Shown here one piece after another: positions 1 to 11,136 of a stretch of DNA of 64,000 nucleotides (the stretch's first letter is position 1; each line of letters begins with the position of its first letter). Position numbers and translations under genes: made by a program. The DNA is from Ahaetulla prasina (Eukaryota > Chordata > Lepidosauria > Squamata > Colubridae). Under the pieces are notes generated by a model, which saw nothing but the letters and a program-made list of their open reading frames with translations, searched no databases and was not told where the DNA came from. The DNA is taken from NCBI RefSeq assembly GCF_028640845.1, contig NC_080542.1, forward strand, positions 134,223,080-134,287,079, written 5' to 3'.

Positions 1-231
1 GGGACTTGCAGGAGTCTTCTCCAGCACCAGAGTTCAAAGGCCTCAATTCTGTGAACTTTAAGTTCTAATCCTACTTTAACCATGAAAGCCAATCACTCAC
101 AGTTCAACCCACTGGACAAGGTTGTTACTATGGGGAAAATAGAAGGAGGAAGGAATGCTGGATATGTTTGCTGCCTTGAGTCATTTGTAAAAATAATACA
201 GATGGGATACCAACAAATAAATAAAATGTGT
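1..231 (+). mobile_element. tRNA-derived SINE, 3' part (SINE type A)
   Basis: The stretch from about base 58 matches the body of the SINE at 56.1-56.6 kb: a B-box-like segment (agttctaatcc), then the shared 'catgaaagcc' block, a 'gggaaaatagaaggaggaagg' block and a 'gctgccttgagt' tail ending in A-rich repeats near 230. The A box and most of the tRNA-like head are not recognisable here, either upstream of the window or interrupted. Pol III transcribed family; copied by a LINE. Repeat membership is seen; mechanism is family knowledge. Confidence 0.6.
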
Positions 232-2427
232 AATTTTTTTTTTTTTGGTAAATGAATATTTCCTACAAATTAATGCATTCTTTTTCCTAATGTGTTAATT
301 TTTCTAATAAATATTTTGGCACATACTTCCTCTTAATATATACATACTAGTTTTTGGATTGCATAGCTTATTGCATTATTCTGAAAAGTGTGAATTGTGA
401 AATATAAATGTATTTTGATTCATATATACTGTGGTTTTCCAAGATATATACTGTGGTTTTCCAAGATGTAAACTGAGTAAATTCATATGTGAAGTTAAAT
501 TAAATAATGTTTTTATACATCTCTATTTCAGAATTTTTTGGGTAAACCACTAGTAATGTTTCTAGCCACTATGAAAGTAAATCAATTTATTTTCATAAAT
601 TTACTACAGCTCATCAAGTACTCTGCTATCACAGACATACAAACAATTGAAAATCCATGTCCTCAAACACCATTTATAGGGAGAACTTCTGTTTCTTTTA
701 GCTAAAGAAGATAATAATCATAGTTAACCAAAAAGGCCACTTGGTGAATTTGCTGGGAATATTTATTGATGTTTCTTCATAAGATGTATTCACTATTTTC
801 ACAGCCTCATGAATATGGTTCTGATTTACAATGTATTTTTATTTATTTTTTAAAAAAATACTGAGTGGTCTTAATTTAGAACTTGATTCCTTTACTTGTT
901 GAGAGTAATTGTTTTAAAGATTGCTTTATTCTGCAATATATGTTATAATAAAAACAAATATTATGTATTATTATATAATCTGGGTGCTCCCCTAATCCAA
1001 AATTATTTCATTTAATGTACAATCAACTCTAGTGATCTCTATAATAAAAAGATTTTCTTTTCTTTCTTTGAGAATTATATTTTTACTCTAAAAAAACGCC
1101 ATTCATTTTCAGATATACTTGAAAATGTTCATATTGGCTTAAGATTTTAAAAATAATATTTATGGCCCTCATGTTAAATAGTAACCTTGTGTTATTCTTT
1201 GCACTGAAAATAATGTTCTATTTGAGAGGTGAGTTACTAATAGCTCTTGCGTATTACTGTTAGGATTTTTAACCATCCTTTTTAAAGTTTTGTGTTAATT
1301 TCTAAAGGTCTATTAGCCATATTTGCAGAAAAGCTAAAAAAGAAGAATTGTCCCTTTGAGCCATCAACCAACCAACCAGAAAATTTCAAACTGCTCCAAT
1401 TTAGAGCATGCAGACTAAACAAACCTCAAAGAATTACGCATTAATGCACACATAGTAAATGGCTTTTTTACATGTTATTTTATGTATATGACTTTTAGTG
1501 GTAAGAAAAGCTGATAGACCACAAGTATGGAAACCTGGAAATCGCCATACACTAAGTGGAGTAGATAAGTGAATGGAAGATAGGCAAAAGGAATAGAAAT
1601 TACCTAGAGACCTAATCCCATTTTTTATTCCATTTTGTATGGATTAACATTTATCCTGGTGAATTTGACAGGTCCAAAAGTAGTTGAAGAAGAAGAATTG
1701 ATGAATATGGGTCCTTCATGGACCTTTTAAGGTTGCAACAGCACTGAAGAAGTGGTACTTAAGAGAGGCCTTCAAACTTTTGGCTGTTGCAGAATCCCCA
1801 GAGTCGTTTGATCATGATCTGGGTGCAATCAGTCCGAATTTTCAACCCTCACAGCATTCCACAGTCATGGAAACAATTTGCGATCTTCCCCACTAGCTTT
1901 CTAGAAGGAAAGTCAATGGAGAAGCTGGCAGGAATTCAGAAGTCATGCTCACATGTGGATCTTGTTTAATGACCTATGTTATCCTTGTTTAATGACAGTA
2001 ACTGTGGGTCTGCTGGAACTGCTATCTCTGAGTGGCACAGTCATGTGACATCATGCTTTAGAACTGCATTTCTTAGCAGTGAAAATTCCTGTCCCAATTA
2101 TCATTGTTAAAGGAGGGACATCTAGGGTCCTAAAATTGTGTGCCTCTTTATGATGGTTGGGTTTTTGAACTGCCAATCAAATCATGGTTATTTAAGGCAC
2201 TGCCTCCCCTATTTATTTATAACTGTAGGTGGCTTACAAAATATGCAGTAAAAGTACCACATACACTCACACAATCATCAAAAGTCCAGAAAAAGCCAAA
2301 CATTTTTAAAAAGGTAGAAACTCACACAAGGGTCTCTCAGCCACTCTAATCCAGCATCTGGAAATAAACAAAACCATTCAAAATTGTCTCTAAGAAGATC
2401 CAAGGGGACCATACAAATCTCAGAGAG
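232..2427. other. AT-rich stretch without recognised features
   Basis: No gene, tRNA or recognisable repeat. The open frames here are short and composition-driven. A small direct duplication of 22 bases (atatactgtggttttccaag core) occurs around 423-468. The rest is AT-rich DNA of the kind expected between genes or in a long intron. Confidence 0.5.
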
Positions 2428-2966
2428 TGTTGTTGTCTGCCAGCAGCCTGCAGAGCTGGCACTGGAGTCAGACAGTGATGAGGCTGAGGAAGAACATGGG
2501 CCAGTCCTGGAGGCTGGGGAAGGCCCGGATAAGGGCTCTGCATCAGAGGCAGAGGTGGGGCCAGAGTCATCTGGGAGTGATATGAAGACTCCAGAGCCCC
2601 CAGAGGCTGACAGTAGAGAGGCAGAAGAACAGGAGGAGCCTGTTCCTAGTGCACACATGAGAAGAGCTGCCAGAAGGCAAGAGCAAAGAGGACGGCTCGG
2701 GAGTAGGGCCAGGAGATGATTGGCGCCTCCCATAAGGCTTAAAAGACCAGCAATGGCTCTTGGAATCTTTGTCAGAAAACAACATTGATAGACTTGCTTC
2801 TTGTCTTGCTGCATTTATTTCTTGTTGGGGTCTTCTGCTTCTGAACTTTTGCCAAGAAAAGCCTTTGGCAGTTGGCCTAATTAGACCAAGGTTGGTGACA
2901 AGACTGAAGAATTGTGTTTTGAAGAATTTGTTAATTCTCTGAGTTAATTCTCAGCAGTTCTAATAA
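2428..2966 (+). mobile_element. Solo/partial LTR with acidic open frame (TGTTGT family)
   Basis: Starts TGTTGTTGTC and matches, in opposite orientation, the LTR copies at 32845-33720 and 34031-34898 (shared 'gatgattgg..cctcccataaggcttaaaag' core near 2715-2745). From the fourth base an open frame runs to about 2719; its product is rich in Glu, Asp, Ser and Pro with a basic Arg-rich tail (RRAARRQEQR). A polyadenylation-type aataaa lies at about 2961, where the copy is cut by the LINE tail that follows. The same frame is kept in related LTRs of this window, so it probably belongs to the element and not to a host gene. No internal gag/pol region is attached. Confidence 0.6.
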
Positions 2967-4130
2967 AGTTTTATTTATTTATTTTGTCATAACAGTATAT
3001 ATAAGCATTAACATGAAATAACTATATAATATATAAGCATATATATGAGCATAAGTATGTAATAACTATATTAATTGGATATAATGAAGAGGAACAATAG
3101 GACAGGGAACGGTAGGCACGTTTGTGCTCTTATGCACACCCCTTATAGACCTCTTAGGAATGGGGTGAGGTCAATAGTAGAGAGTTTTTGGTTAAAGATT
3201 TTGGGATTTTGAGAAGAGACCACAGAGTCAGGTAATGTGTTCCAAGCATTAATAACTCAGTTACAAAAGTCATATTTTCTGCAGTCAAGATTGAAACGGT
3301 TAACATTGAGCTTAAATCTATTGTTAGCTCTTGTATTGTTATGATTGAAGCTGAAGTAGTCTTCAACAGGAAGGACATTGCAATAGATGATTCTATAAGT
3401 TAAGCACAGGTCCTGTCGAAGTTCTAAGTTTTCTAAATTCAAGATTTCAAATCTGGTGGTATAAGGTATTTTGTTGTATTCAGAGGAGTGGAGAACTCTT
3501 CTTGTAAAATATTTCTGGACACGTTAAATTGTATTGATGTCTTAAATGTGGTATGGGTTCCAGACAGGGGAGCTGTATTCAGGAATTGGTCTAGCAAATG
3601 TTTTATAAGCTCTGGTTAGCAGTGTAGTATTTCTGGAAAAGAAGCTATGTAAGATTAGGTTTACAACTCTTAGAGCCTTTTTTGTGATGTAGTTGCAGTA
3701 GGCTTTGGCACTTAGATCATTTGATATTAAAACTCCAAGGTCTTTAACAGGGTGGGGGTCATCTGTAAGGTAATGTCCATCAAGCTTCTACTTAGTGTTT
3801 GGGTTCTTTTTTCCAATATGTAAGACTGAGCATTTGCTGGTTGAGATTTGGAGTTGCCAAGTTTTAGACCATTTGGATACAAAGTCAAGGTCTTTTTGAG
3901 GGGTAGTTGTATTGTTGGTAGTGTTAAATAGTTTGACATCGTCAGCAAAGAGAGCACAATTACTTGTGATATGGTCGCAGAGATCGTTGATATGAAGTTT
4001 GTTTTCAAACTGTTTGCATCTAATACTACCTACTTGGGCCTGGGTCATAAGAATGGTATTCCAAAGGGCAGGGATCTTAATAGAGAAGAACCCCTTCCTG
4101 AGTCCCATCAATGACATTGTTTAATTAATG
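2967..4130 (-). pseudogene. LINE reverse-transcriptase 3' half (CR1/L2/Rex group), 5'-truncated
   Basis: On the minus strand, 4117 to about 3727 encodes the later part of a non-LTR reverse transcriptase: an LFADDVKLF motif (the catalytic F/YADD box) followed by a thumb region ending HIGKKNPN. Downstream the frame continues in pieces with a typical 'LGVLISNDL' segment and then decays with several stops and shifts. The 3' untranslated part (about 3150-2967) ends in a TTTAT-rich tail and recurs at 33318-33474, 34497-34650 and, in the other orientation, at 56192-56397. 5' truncation is usual for target-primed insertion. Clade within the CR1/L2/Rex assemblage is not resolved by eye. Confidence 0.75.
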
Positions 4131-4372
4131 GGATCACAAAAATTATGGGATTGTGTCTGTGTGTGGATAGGTGGTTTCTGAGATAACCAGGCCTCTGTTC
4201 TTGAGGAACAAGACAATGGAGTGGATTTGAGGGAAATTCAAAATTTGGGCCTAGGAAATTTCCATCTCGTTAAGTAACAATTTTATGAATATGTATTTAA
4301 GACAATTATACTCACAATGGTCAATGGTAAAAAGAAATGAGGTTGCCAAAAAAAAAAAAGGTAGCTACAAAC

Positions 4373-4736
4373 CAGTAGTGGGATTCAGCCAGTTTGCTCC
4401 TATTCGGGAGAACCAGTTGTTAACTTTCTAAGCAGTTCAGAGAACCAATTGTTGGGGGGAAAAAAATTTTTTTTCCACTTTACAGAGCTAATCCTATAAG
4501 GAAGGCAGGAAGGAAACGTTCTGTTGTTGTTTCTAGCCTAATCTTTATTGCCCTGCTTACAAAAACTGCCTCTCTGGTTAACTCTTATTACATTGTAACA
4601 GCTAAGGCGAGATGCACATCGATGTGAGTGACATTGAGTTGGCCATGCCCACACGGTCACATGACCACCTAGCATGCCTACCCAGCTGATCATTAGGGAG
4701 AGAACTGGTTGTTAAATTATTTGAATCCCATCACTG
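4373..4736. mobile_element. Non-autonomous hAT element, CAGTGGTGGGATTCA group
   Basis: Ends are cagtagtgggattcagcc and ttgaatcccatcactg, which are inverted copies of each other. Flanks ctacaaac and ctaaaaat are an imperfect 8-bp target duplication (6 of 8). The interior contains paired 'ggttgttaa' blocks and a 'gagttggccatgcccac' block shared with the element at 46263-47047. No transposase is encoded. Confidence 0.75.
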
Positions 4737-4789
4737 CTAAAAATAATCAAAGCTGATACCAAATAGAGCATAAAACAACTGAAAGAACT

Positions 4790-5521
4790 GTCCAAAAAGT
4801 TCTTTTTTCAAGAGGCAACTGGACTTTCTTGTTTTTCTTTGAAAACATTTCACTTCTCATCCAAGAGGTTTCTTTAGCTCTGACTGGATGGTGGGAAATG
4901 GAAGGATTTATATTCTTTGGAGACAGCTGGTCATTTGCATTGTTTCAGAAAGTAATTGGGGACACTTGGAGGTTGATCTGATTAGTCAAATGGATGTAGA
5001 GCCTTCTTGGAAGTGTTGAAAGGACTGTGTTGTACACAGGAGATAGATGATGTCATATCCCTCCACTTCTGTTGAGAGAGGACTGTGCAATATTGACATG
5101 CATGGCCTCTTTGAACTCTCGTTGAAGCCAGTGGTCCTCTCTGTCCAAAATGTGGACTTTGCTGTTTTCAAAAGACTGGCATTTGTCTGTTAAATACAGA
5201 TGGACTTCTGAATCTCATCTTAATGGGTTTGTTCTCCTATGTTGTGCCATATGTTTGTGAAGTGATTGCTTTGTTTCCCCAGTGTATAGATCTGCACATG
5301 TCTCACTGCATTGTACTGCACTTAGAGAGTGTGATTCTCTAAAAGGATGCAAATGACTATCTGTCTGGAAGGAATGTAAACCATTCCCCATCATTCAGTT
5401 AGATCTGAAGAACTTCTTAGATAAGAAGTGAAACATCTTCAAAGAAAAAGAGTTGCCTCTTGAAAAAAGGCACCTTTGGGACAACCATGACCTGGATGAC
5501 TGAGAATCTCCATAGATATTT
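4790..5521 (-). mobile_element. Penelope-like element remnant with terminal inverted arms
   Basis: Flanked by a perfect 13-bp direct repeat AACTGAAAGAACT (4777-4789 and 5522-5534). Two arms of about 60 bp, 4801-4870 and 5405-5475, are inverted copies (core ttcaagaggcaact). Between them the minus strand (about 5430-4990) resembles the C-terminal end of the Penelope-like GIY-YIG protein: a segment with LDREDHW-like and 'STEVEG' / 'SILHSPLS' stretches, broken by stops. The right arm carries an extra tail of roughly 35 bases (ending ctccatagat). Variable, longish target duplications fit Penelope-like insertion. Assignment rests on recognising the coding remnant and is an inference. Confidence 0.6.
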
Positions 5522-5534
5522 AACTGAAAGAACT

Positions 5535-5908
5535 CTACAAAACCAGAAATTGTGGAGAGAACTGTCCCATAGAATCACTGAGAACTGGACACAATTGAAT
5601 GAATTACATCATCATACTTTAGTGCTAGGAAAACAAAGATTTAAAGCCTACAGGCACTTTGTAATATTAAGGCAACCTGATTGCAACCCACTTAAAGTAT
5701 TTAATAAAAATTAATTTGATTCCTTGTTTAAATATTAACAATGTGACTGCTATTATATCTTTTCCACATCCCAAGTCATGTTGCTCCAGAAGCATACAGA
5801 ACATACAAAGAAATGACCAAATCATTTCCAAACCATTTTATTTTGGTGGAGGAGCTATACAAGTACTGTTAGAAATATCTCTGGTTAATAGAATTATGTA
5901 ACTCACGT
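5535..5908. other. Nothing recognised
   Basis: AT-rich sequence between the Penelope-like element and the next hAT copy. Short open frames only; no motif recognised. Confidence 0.4.
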
Positions 5909-5916
5909 CCTTAATC

Positions 5917-6209
5917 CAGTGGTGGGATTCAACCGGTGTAACAATGAGTTCGCTGAGCATGTGCACAGTGCATTTGAAAACAGCTCTAAAATTTACCTTC
6001 TACTGCAGCCCCGGTGAGTAAAACAGCTGAGGCACAGCAATCTGCTCTGCTGTGCCTATCAGCTGGGCTTCAAACAAAGGAAATATAGGTTGGTATAGCG
6101 TAGGGGCAGGCGGGCAGGCCCAGCTGATCATCGGAGCGAACCTGCTCACTCTCAGATGATCGTCAGACTACCGGTTTGCCTGAACTTGTCTGAACCAGCT
6201 GAATCCCAC
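5917..6209. mobile_element. Non-autonomous hAT element, CAGTGGTGGGATTCA group
   Basis: Begins cagtggtgggattcaacc and ends gctgaatcccac; the right terminus lacks the last few bases (cactg). Flanks CCTTAATC (5909-5916) and CTTTAATC (6210-6217) match 7 of 8, the expected hAT duplication length. Interior GC-rich, no coding capacity. Confidence 0.75.
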
Positions 6210-6217
6210 CTTTAATC

Positions 6218-7255
6218 TCAGTGTTTTGGAAATACTAGTATGGATAAAAGGGTGGTCTTATATTCTTGTATTGCTGGAAGTAGAGCTATGCAGAACTTCC
6301 AGAGATCTTGGTAACTTCTTCCTATATAATGGCTTTTAGCTTCTAATCATCTATAAAATGGGCCATGGTTTTCTTCACAGAAGCTCTTCTCAGTTTGGAC
6401 AATTGGCTGACTGTTACACAAGGGAAGGTTATCTCAACTCTTTGCTGGAGTAGAAAAATGTGTCTTCATGAAGCTTCATAAAGCATCTTAGGGATACAAA
6501 AGGAGGCAGATCACCAGCAATTTATAGATGGTAGATTTCCAGAAGCCCTTAGCCATTTAATTATCTGTGGTTAGCTAATCATATTTCTTTCCCATCTTCC
6601 CACTTGGGACTCCATGCGGTGCATTGTGCAGCCTGTCCTCCAATTTTCTCCTAGAACAACCATCCTATGAGGTAGTAAGGCTGAGAAAACAACTAGCTCT
6701 AAGTGGAGTGTTTATGGCTGAAAGTGGATTTCAACATGGATTTTCCTGATGCTGATATAATACCTGGGCCATTGACCTCCTCCAACTTTATGGTTCTTAT
6801 GATTTTGCAGTATTCCTGGGCCCCAAATGCCCCACATATCCAGCACATCTTCCTCCTCCTCTTATTTTCTCCACAAAAACAACTCTGTATGGTGGGATGA
6901 GAGAGAGAAAGTCATCCAGCTGGCTTTCATAGCTATGTATTGTGGGAAGCCACACACACACCCTCCTAGAAGAATGAAATATTTTGAGAAATATTAAAAA
7001 GGCAGAATATTACATTTCCCTAAATGAAAAATGCAGAAATACGTTTTTTAAGAGGCAAGAAGCAACCCCCAAGTCTCCCTGCCCCCAAGCAGAAACTGAG
7101 CTTTTAGAAATGCAGATTTGGTAATCTATTCAAGAAAGGATATTTTGAAACTCCTTGCAGCAAAGTCTGAACAGAGGCAGAAGGGTGGGATTAGAAGCAG
7201 GATGAAAGCCATTAAGACATAATAGGAATTGTCCAATTCCTTTTCAGAATACATT
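6218..7255. other. Unassigned DNA
   Basis: No recognised gene or repeat. Contains a short CA-rich run near 6952-6961. Open frames such as the one near 6703-6900 have no recognisable domain. Confidence 0.4.
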
Positions 7256-7545
7256 GTATGACCCAGGGGTGAAATCTAAAAATTTTCCCTACTGGTTCTG
7301 TGGACGTGGCTTAATTGGTGGGCATGGCTTGGCGGTCAAATGACTGGGTGGGCATGGCCAATAACAATAAATAATAAAAATAATAAACAAAGTATAAAAA
7401 ACAATAAGAGGTACCAAAAACCAACTTTCACACTTTACACACACACAACACAACTGACTCACACACAATGTAAAAGCAGCTGCACTTCACACTTCACACA
7501 GCCACAAAAAGCTCAAAAACCAACTTTCACACTTTACACACACAC

Positions 7546-7572
7546 AACTGACACACACACACACACACACAA
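7546..7572. repeat. (AC)n microsatellite
   Basis: Dinucleotide AC run inside the hAT element; a similar run occurs at 16426-16452 at the matching place in the sister copy, so it was part of the element when it moved and has changed length since. Confidence 0.9.
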
Positions 7573-7662
7573 AATACCACATACAGCTTTCTGAGATTTT
7601 GTGTGTTTGTGTAGTTAGAGTGAAACACTACAGAAACACACCAAATCTCAGAAAGCTGCACA

Positions 7663-7727
7663 AATATTTTATTTTATTATTTTATTTTATTTTATTTTAT
7701 TTTATTTTATTTTATTTTATTTTATTG
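7663..7727. repeat. (TTTTA)n microsatellite
   Basis: About a dozen ATTTT units, within the hAT element. The sister copy at 16548-16580 has only a few units. Confidence 0.9.
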
Positions 7728-8246
7728 TGGACTTCAATTCCCAGAGTTCCTCAGCCAGACAGCATTAATCACTCAGTGGTGAAATAGATTAGCTAAGTTT
7801 AGATTAGTTCAGTCTGGTGCTAAAAGTGAAACTGGAGCTTTCCGGCTGTGAGAAAAGCCATGAGGTCGATCAGTAATCAGGTAAGTGTCTTAAACTCTTT
7901 TAAAAGGAGTTTTTCTACATGTTTTCTACAGAAAACATGTTTTTTAAGGTTCTGCTGATGAGGAACTCAGGTGAGATCCCCAGAGTAGCCTTTAATTTTT
8001 ATTTTTATTTTAAGTTTAAAGGCTGCCAATCTCAGCTGAGGGGCGGGATCCTCAAAGGCTTTTTTTTACTTTTAAAGGCCTGTTTCGGCTGAAGCAAAAC
8101 CGGCTTTTAAAAGTAAAAAAAAAATCCCTCTGCTGATGGTGCGGCTCAGCAGAGGCAGGGGGGCGGTGCCAGGGATTTTTGCTACTGGTCCTCCGAACCA
8201 GCAGCCGCCATCGCTACCGGATCACGCGATCCTGTCTGGTACGACC

Positions 8247-9210
8247 CCTTTTCAGAATTCATTGACCCCAGAGCAGTCCAAACTTCATCTGGGAGCTCAG
8301 ATAAACAATAAACCACGGGCTGATCAGATTAGTTTAGATACACACCTAGGATTTGCATTTCCTCTTTTGCCCATAGAGACAGCTATGACACCTACATAAC
8401 CCCTCCACAACCCCATAGGAATCTGACAACAGACAGTAGAATATTAAAGGACATGCTCTTGCACAGGAACAGGAAGCCCAAAGAAGGTATTAACTCTCCC
8501 CTCTCAACTCCATTTTGTCAGCTGCATCAGAACCAGAAATCCTGGTGGTTCTGTTCAAATGGACTTTCTTTTCAATCAGCCTCCAGCCTACATTTTGTTT
8601 CCAGTGCCTATCTCCCAGATTGGAACTGAACCAGATGGATATTTCTTCTGACGGTACGCTGGTTAGCCCTGTGTTTAAAAACAGCATTATTTGCTATTTT
8701 TTTTCCTTTTGACTTTTTTTAAAAAAATGATTCATTTAATAACACATTTTGAATGATGCTGTTGACTCAAACCTTAATACTTTGTTTGAGTTGTTGTTGT
8801 TTTTTCTTTGTCAACCTGCTAATTTATTAGGATGTGTGGGATGGTAGAAGTCAACATCTCTTTTTTTAATTACAGAAAAATGTTTATCATGTTTATGGCA
8901 AATGTCTGACTCAAAATGTCCACCTACATCTTCCGAGGGAAGACAAAGGCAACAGGTTTGACCTAAAGACTCCAGATTGATAGAGCTGCACAACAGATCT
9001 GCTGCAGCACAAACACATATATAGATGAAGGAATTATTCATCACTTCTTGTGTTAGGGACAGGGCGGAAGAGGCCTTTAGTTGCCATGGACCTTAATCAC
9101 TACTTAGTTCTCAAATACTTTAGAAAAATTAGGGGAACTTTTGTCAAACTAAAGACCACACTTTACTAGGCTGGAAGTCCAAAAAGCAGTTAGGATCGGA
9201 ACAAAAGCTA
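8247..9210. other. Unassigned DNA
   Basis: No recognised gene. Two overlapping antisense frames near 8490-8712 have no familiar domain. The stretch just after 8247 repeats about 25 bases found just before the hAT element at about 7240-7263. Confidence 0.4.
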
Positions 9211-9390
9211 ATTTAACGGAATAAAATTGGAGGTCTCCTATCCCACCTTCTACTCAGATAGGAAACTCTATGCCATTTCAGGCAAATCATTGTCCAGTCT
9301 CTTAAAAGGTGCTGGAGCAGTCACAACTTCTGGAGGCAATTGTTCCACGGTTTCATAATGTAGTCAGTTGATCATGTTTCCATGATATAT
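9211..9390 (-). mobile_element. CR1 LINE 3' end fragment
   Basis: Reads, on the minus strand, like the last part of CR1: the 'tggacaatgatttgcctgaaatgg' type block with 'ccaacttctggaggcaattgttccac' counterpart. Comparable to the minus-strand CR1 end at 35076-35345. Diverged; boundaries approximate. Confidence 0.55.
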
Positions 9391-10282
9391 ACTAGAAAAC
9401 TCCAAGTTCAGGCAAGAGGAAGAAGGGTGTAGTAAGACTTTCTGCAAATGGAAAACAGGTTGACCCTACCCACCCCAAAAAACCCGCTGTAATACTCACA
9501 TTCTGATTTTTTTTTCCACTTATACCGATAAGCTCGAGGTTGTCTGCTCCACCACCCAACACCCTGCTCTCTGAGAACACAAAAATCTGGAAAAATCCTT
9601 CTGTAGATAAGCCTTTAAAACAAGGAACATCTCTGTTGGAATGTCTGCTGGAAAGTCACAAGATTTCTCAGCCAAAGTACTTCGATCTATTTAAACTTAC
9701 GTTAACTAAGTTAATTTGATTTGTAGAATTACATTAGAGGCAATGGACATCCTAGTGGTCAACTATTCCAACTTACCCAGTACAAAAATTCAGTACTACA
9801 GCATTACTCCACATTTATTTAATACTCTCCCTGTTAGGATGTAGGACGTTAAAAATTTAATTCTGGGGCTGCAACAGAAGAGCTAAAAAAGCAGACAATA
9901 CTTTTGACTTAGGAGCTTATTAACTTTTACAAAATAACCATGTTGGCTGTATTCAACATTCACATCTCTAGAAGTATCAATATATGTTCCTCTGATAATA
10001 AGCAAGAGAGCTCAAATTATATTGACTCCCGCAGACCCTTGAAAACGGAGCATGAATATGAGATAAGCCTTCTAATATAACACTGTATATAGGCTGGTCT
10101 GCTTATGAGTAAGGAACCTGAATATCACTATCCCAGCTCATGTGGGATACTTATCTCTTACAGAGATACATGCTAAAGCTCTAGCAATATGATTCATATG
10201 CTGAGATGTCATTTAAACATGCCAAGAATCTCATGAAGGGGAACTCCACCAATCAAATTACTTACCATTCACTATGAAGAAG
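9391..10282. other. Unassigned DNA
   Basis: AT-rich, no recognised gene or repeat. Ends at the target duplication of the next Penelope-like copy. Confidence 0.4.
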
Positions 10283-10288
10283 CAATCC

Positions 10289-10786
10289 AGAATGATGTCC
10301 CAAAGGTGCTTTTTCAAAAGGCAACTGGATTTTGTTTTTCTTCCTTGATGATGAAAAGCTTCTTGCACAAGAAGTGAAACAGCTTCAAAGAAAAGAGTTG
10401 CCTCTTGAAAAAGGCACCTTTAGGACAATCATGACCTGGATGACTGACAATCCCCATAGACAATCCAAAATTATGACTGTTCTTGATTTGTGGGAGTCCA
10501 ATAGCATCCTTCATGGTTCCATACTAGCATCTAGATCTGAGTTAATTAAGCAGAATTATTTTTGAATAGGTGATTCAGTTATGGTTTACAATCTGATTTA
10601 ATTTGGACAATCTGTTCAATTCCCTCCTTTTTCTGCAGTTCAGTGCTGAGGTGATTCAGTTTCAACTTCTGAATATAAAGGAGATAATCAGCTCTTACTT
10701 GACAATAAGAAATCATTCAACTCATCTAAATTGGAGACATCCAATTTGGTTATTCAATTTGGCTTTCTCATTCAGTTCAGAAAGGA
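10289..10786. repeat. Flank copy A (about 500 bp) duplicated at 14219-14723
   Basis: Nearly identical to 14219-14723 from 'agaatgatgtcccaaagg' to 'cagttcagaaagga'. The two copies bracket the gypsy element. Main differences are in the right arm of the enclosed hairpin and a few substitutions. After base 10786 this copy jumps into gypsy sequence, whereas the second copy continues into ordinary flanking DNA. Confidence 0.9.
10294..10460 (+). mobile_element. Hairpin-only Penelope-like copy
   Basis: Two inverted arms (ggtgctttttcaaaaggcaact.. and ..agttgcctcttgaaaaaggcacc) with almost no interior, plus the one-sided tail ending ccccataga. Flanked by 11-bp direct repeats caatccagaat (10283-10293) and caatccaaaat (10461-10471), 10 of 11 identical. 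The arms match those of the longer element at 4790-5521. No protein encoded. Confidence 0.65.
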
Positions 10787-10918
10787 TCGGCAAGGCGACC
10801 CGTGATTGGTCAAAACAAAAGGCGCGAAGTCAAATCGAACGACCGTGATAGTGGGTCGCAGCAACCCGCAGAGAAGAAAATCTTCACAAAACCGAAAATC
10901 AAGGAGTGCCGTGCCGAC

Positions 10919-11136
10919 TGGAGGTGGACACAGGGTCAGCGATCACAATCATGTCCTGGGACACTTTTGCAAAGCTTTGCCGAAAATCGCCAAACGCAAA
11001 CTGCAAACACAGCGGCTAAAGTTCAAGACTACCAAGGAATCGCATCCCTGTTCGAGGGACAACATCCGTCCGCGTCGAATACGGACCACACAAGAAAACC
11101 CTGCCCATCACGATAGTCGAAGGGACCCTGCCAAGC
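10919..11136 (+). pseudogene. Gypsy aspartic protease region, frameshifted
   Basis: The frame starting at 10918 gives LEVDTGSAITIMSWDTFAKL: the DTGS catalytic motif of a retroviral-type aspartic protease, which would cleave the gag-pol polyprotein. The frame hits a stop near 11028 and the downstream half of the domain continues in other frames up to the 'LLGLDWF' motif at about 11140 that closes such proteases. At least two frameshifts are needed to explain this. Protease therefore inactive in this copy. Confidence 0.8.

Larger units (their letters stand above)
7264..8238 (+). mobile_element. hAT-type non-autonomous element, CAGGGGTGAAAT group, right end truncated
   Basis: Same family as 16129-16946 (same strand) and 62750-63793 (opposite strand): 'caggggtgaaatctaaaaat' left end, 'ccctactggttctgtgg' block, CA and TTTTA arrays, then a GC-rich right half. 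The right end stops at 'cgatcctgtctg' and lacks the 'gcatttcacccctg' terminus seen in 16129-16946. Flanks gtatgacc (7256-7263) and gtacgacc (8239-8246) match 7 of 8. A longer imperfect flank repeat (ccttttcagaat..cattg) also surrounds it. Confidence 0.7.

Noticed and set aside
2384..2719. Acidic 111-residue open frame as a host protein
   Set aside because: The same frame recurs within other TGTTGT LTR copies on both strands in the window, so it belongs to the repeat.
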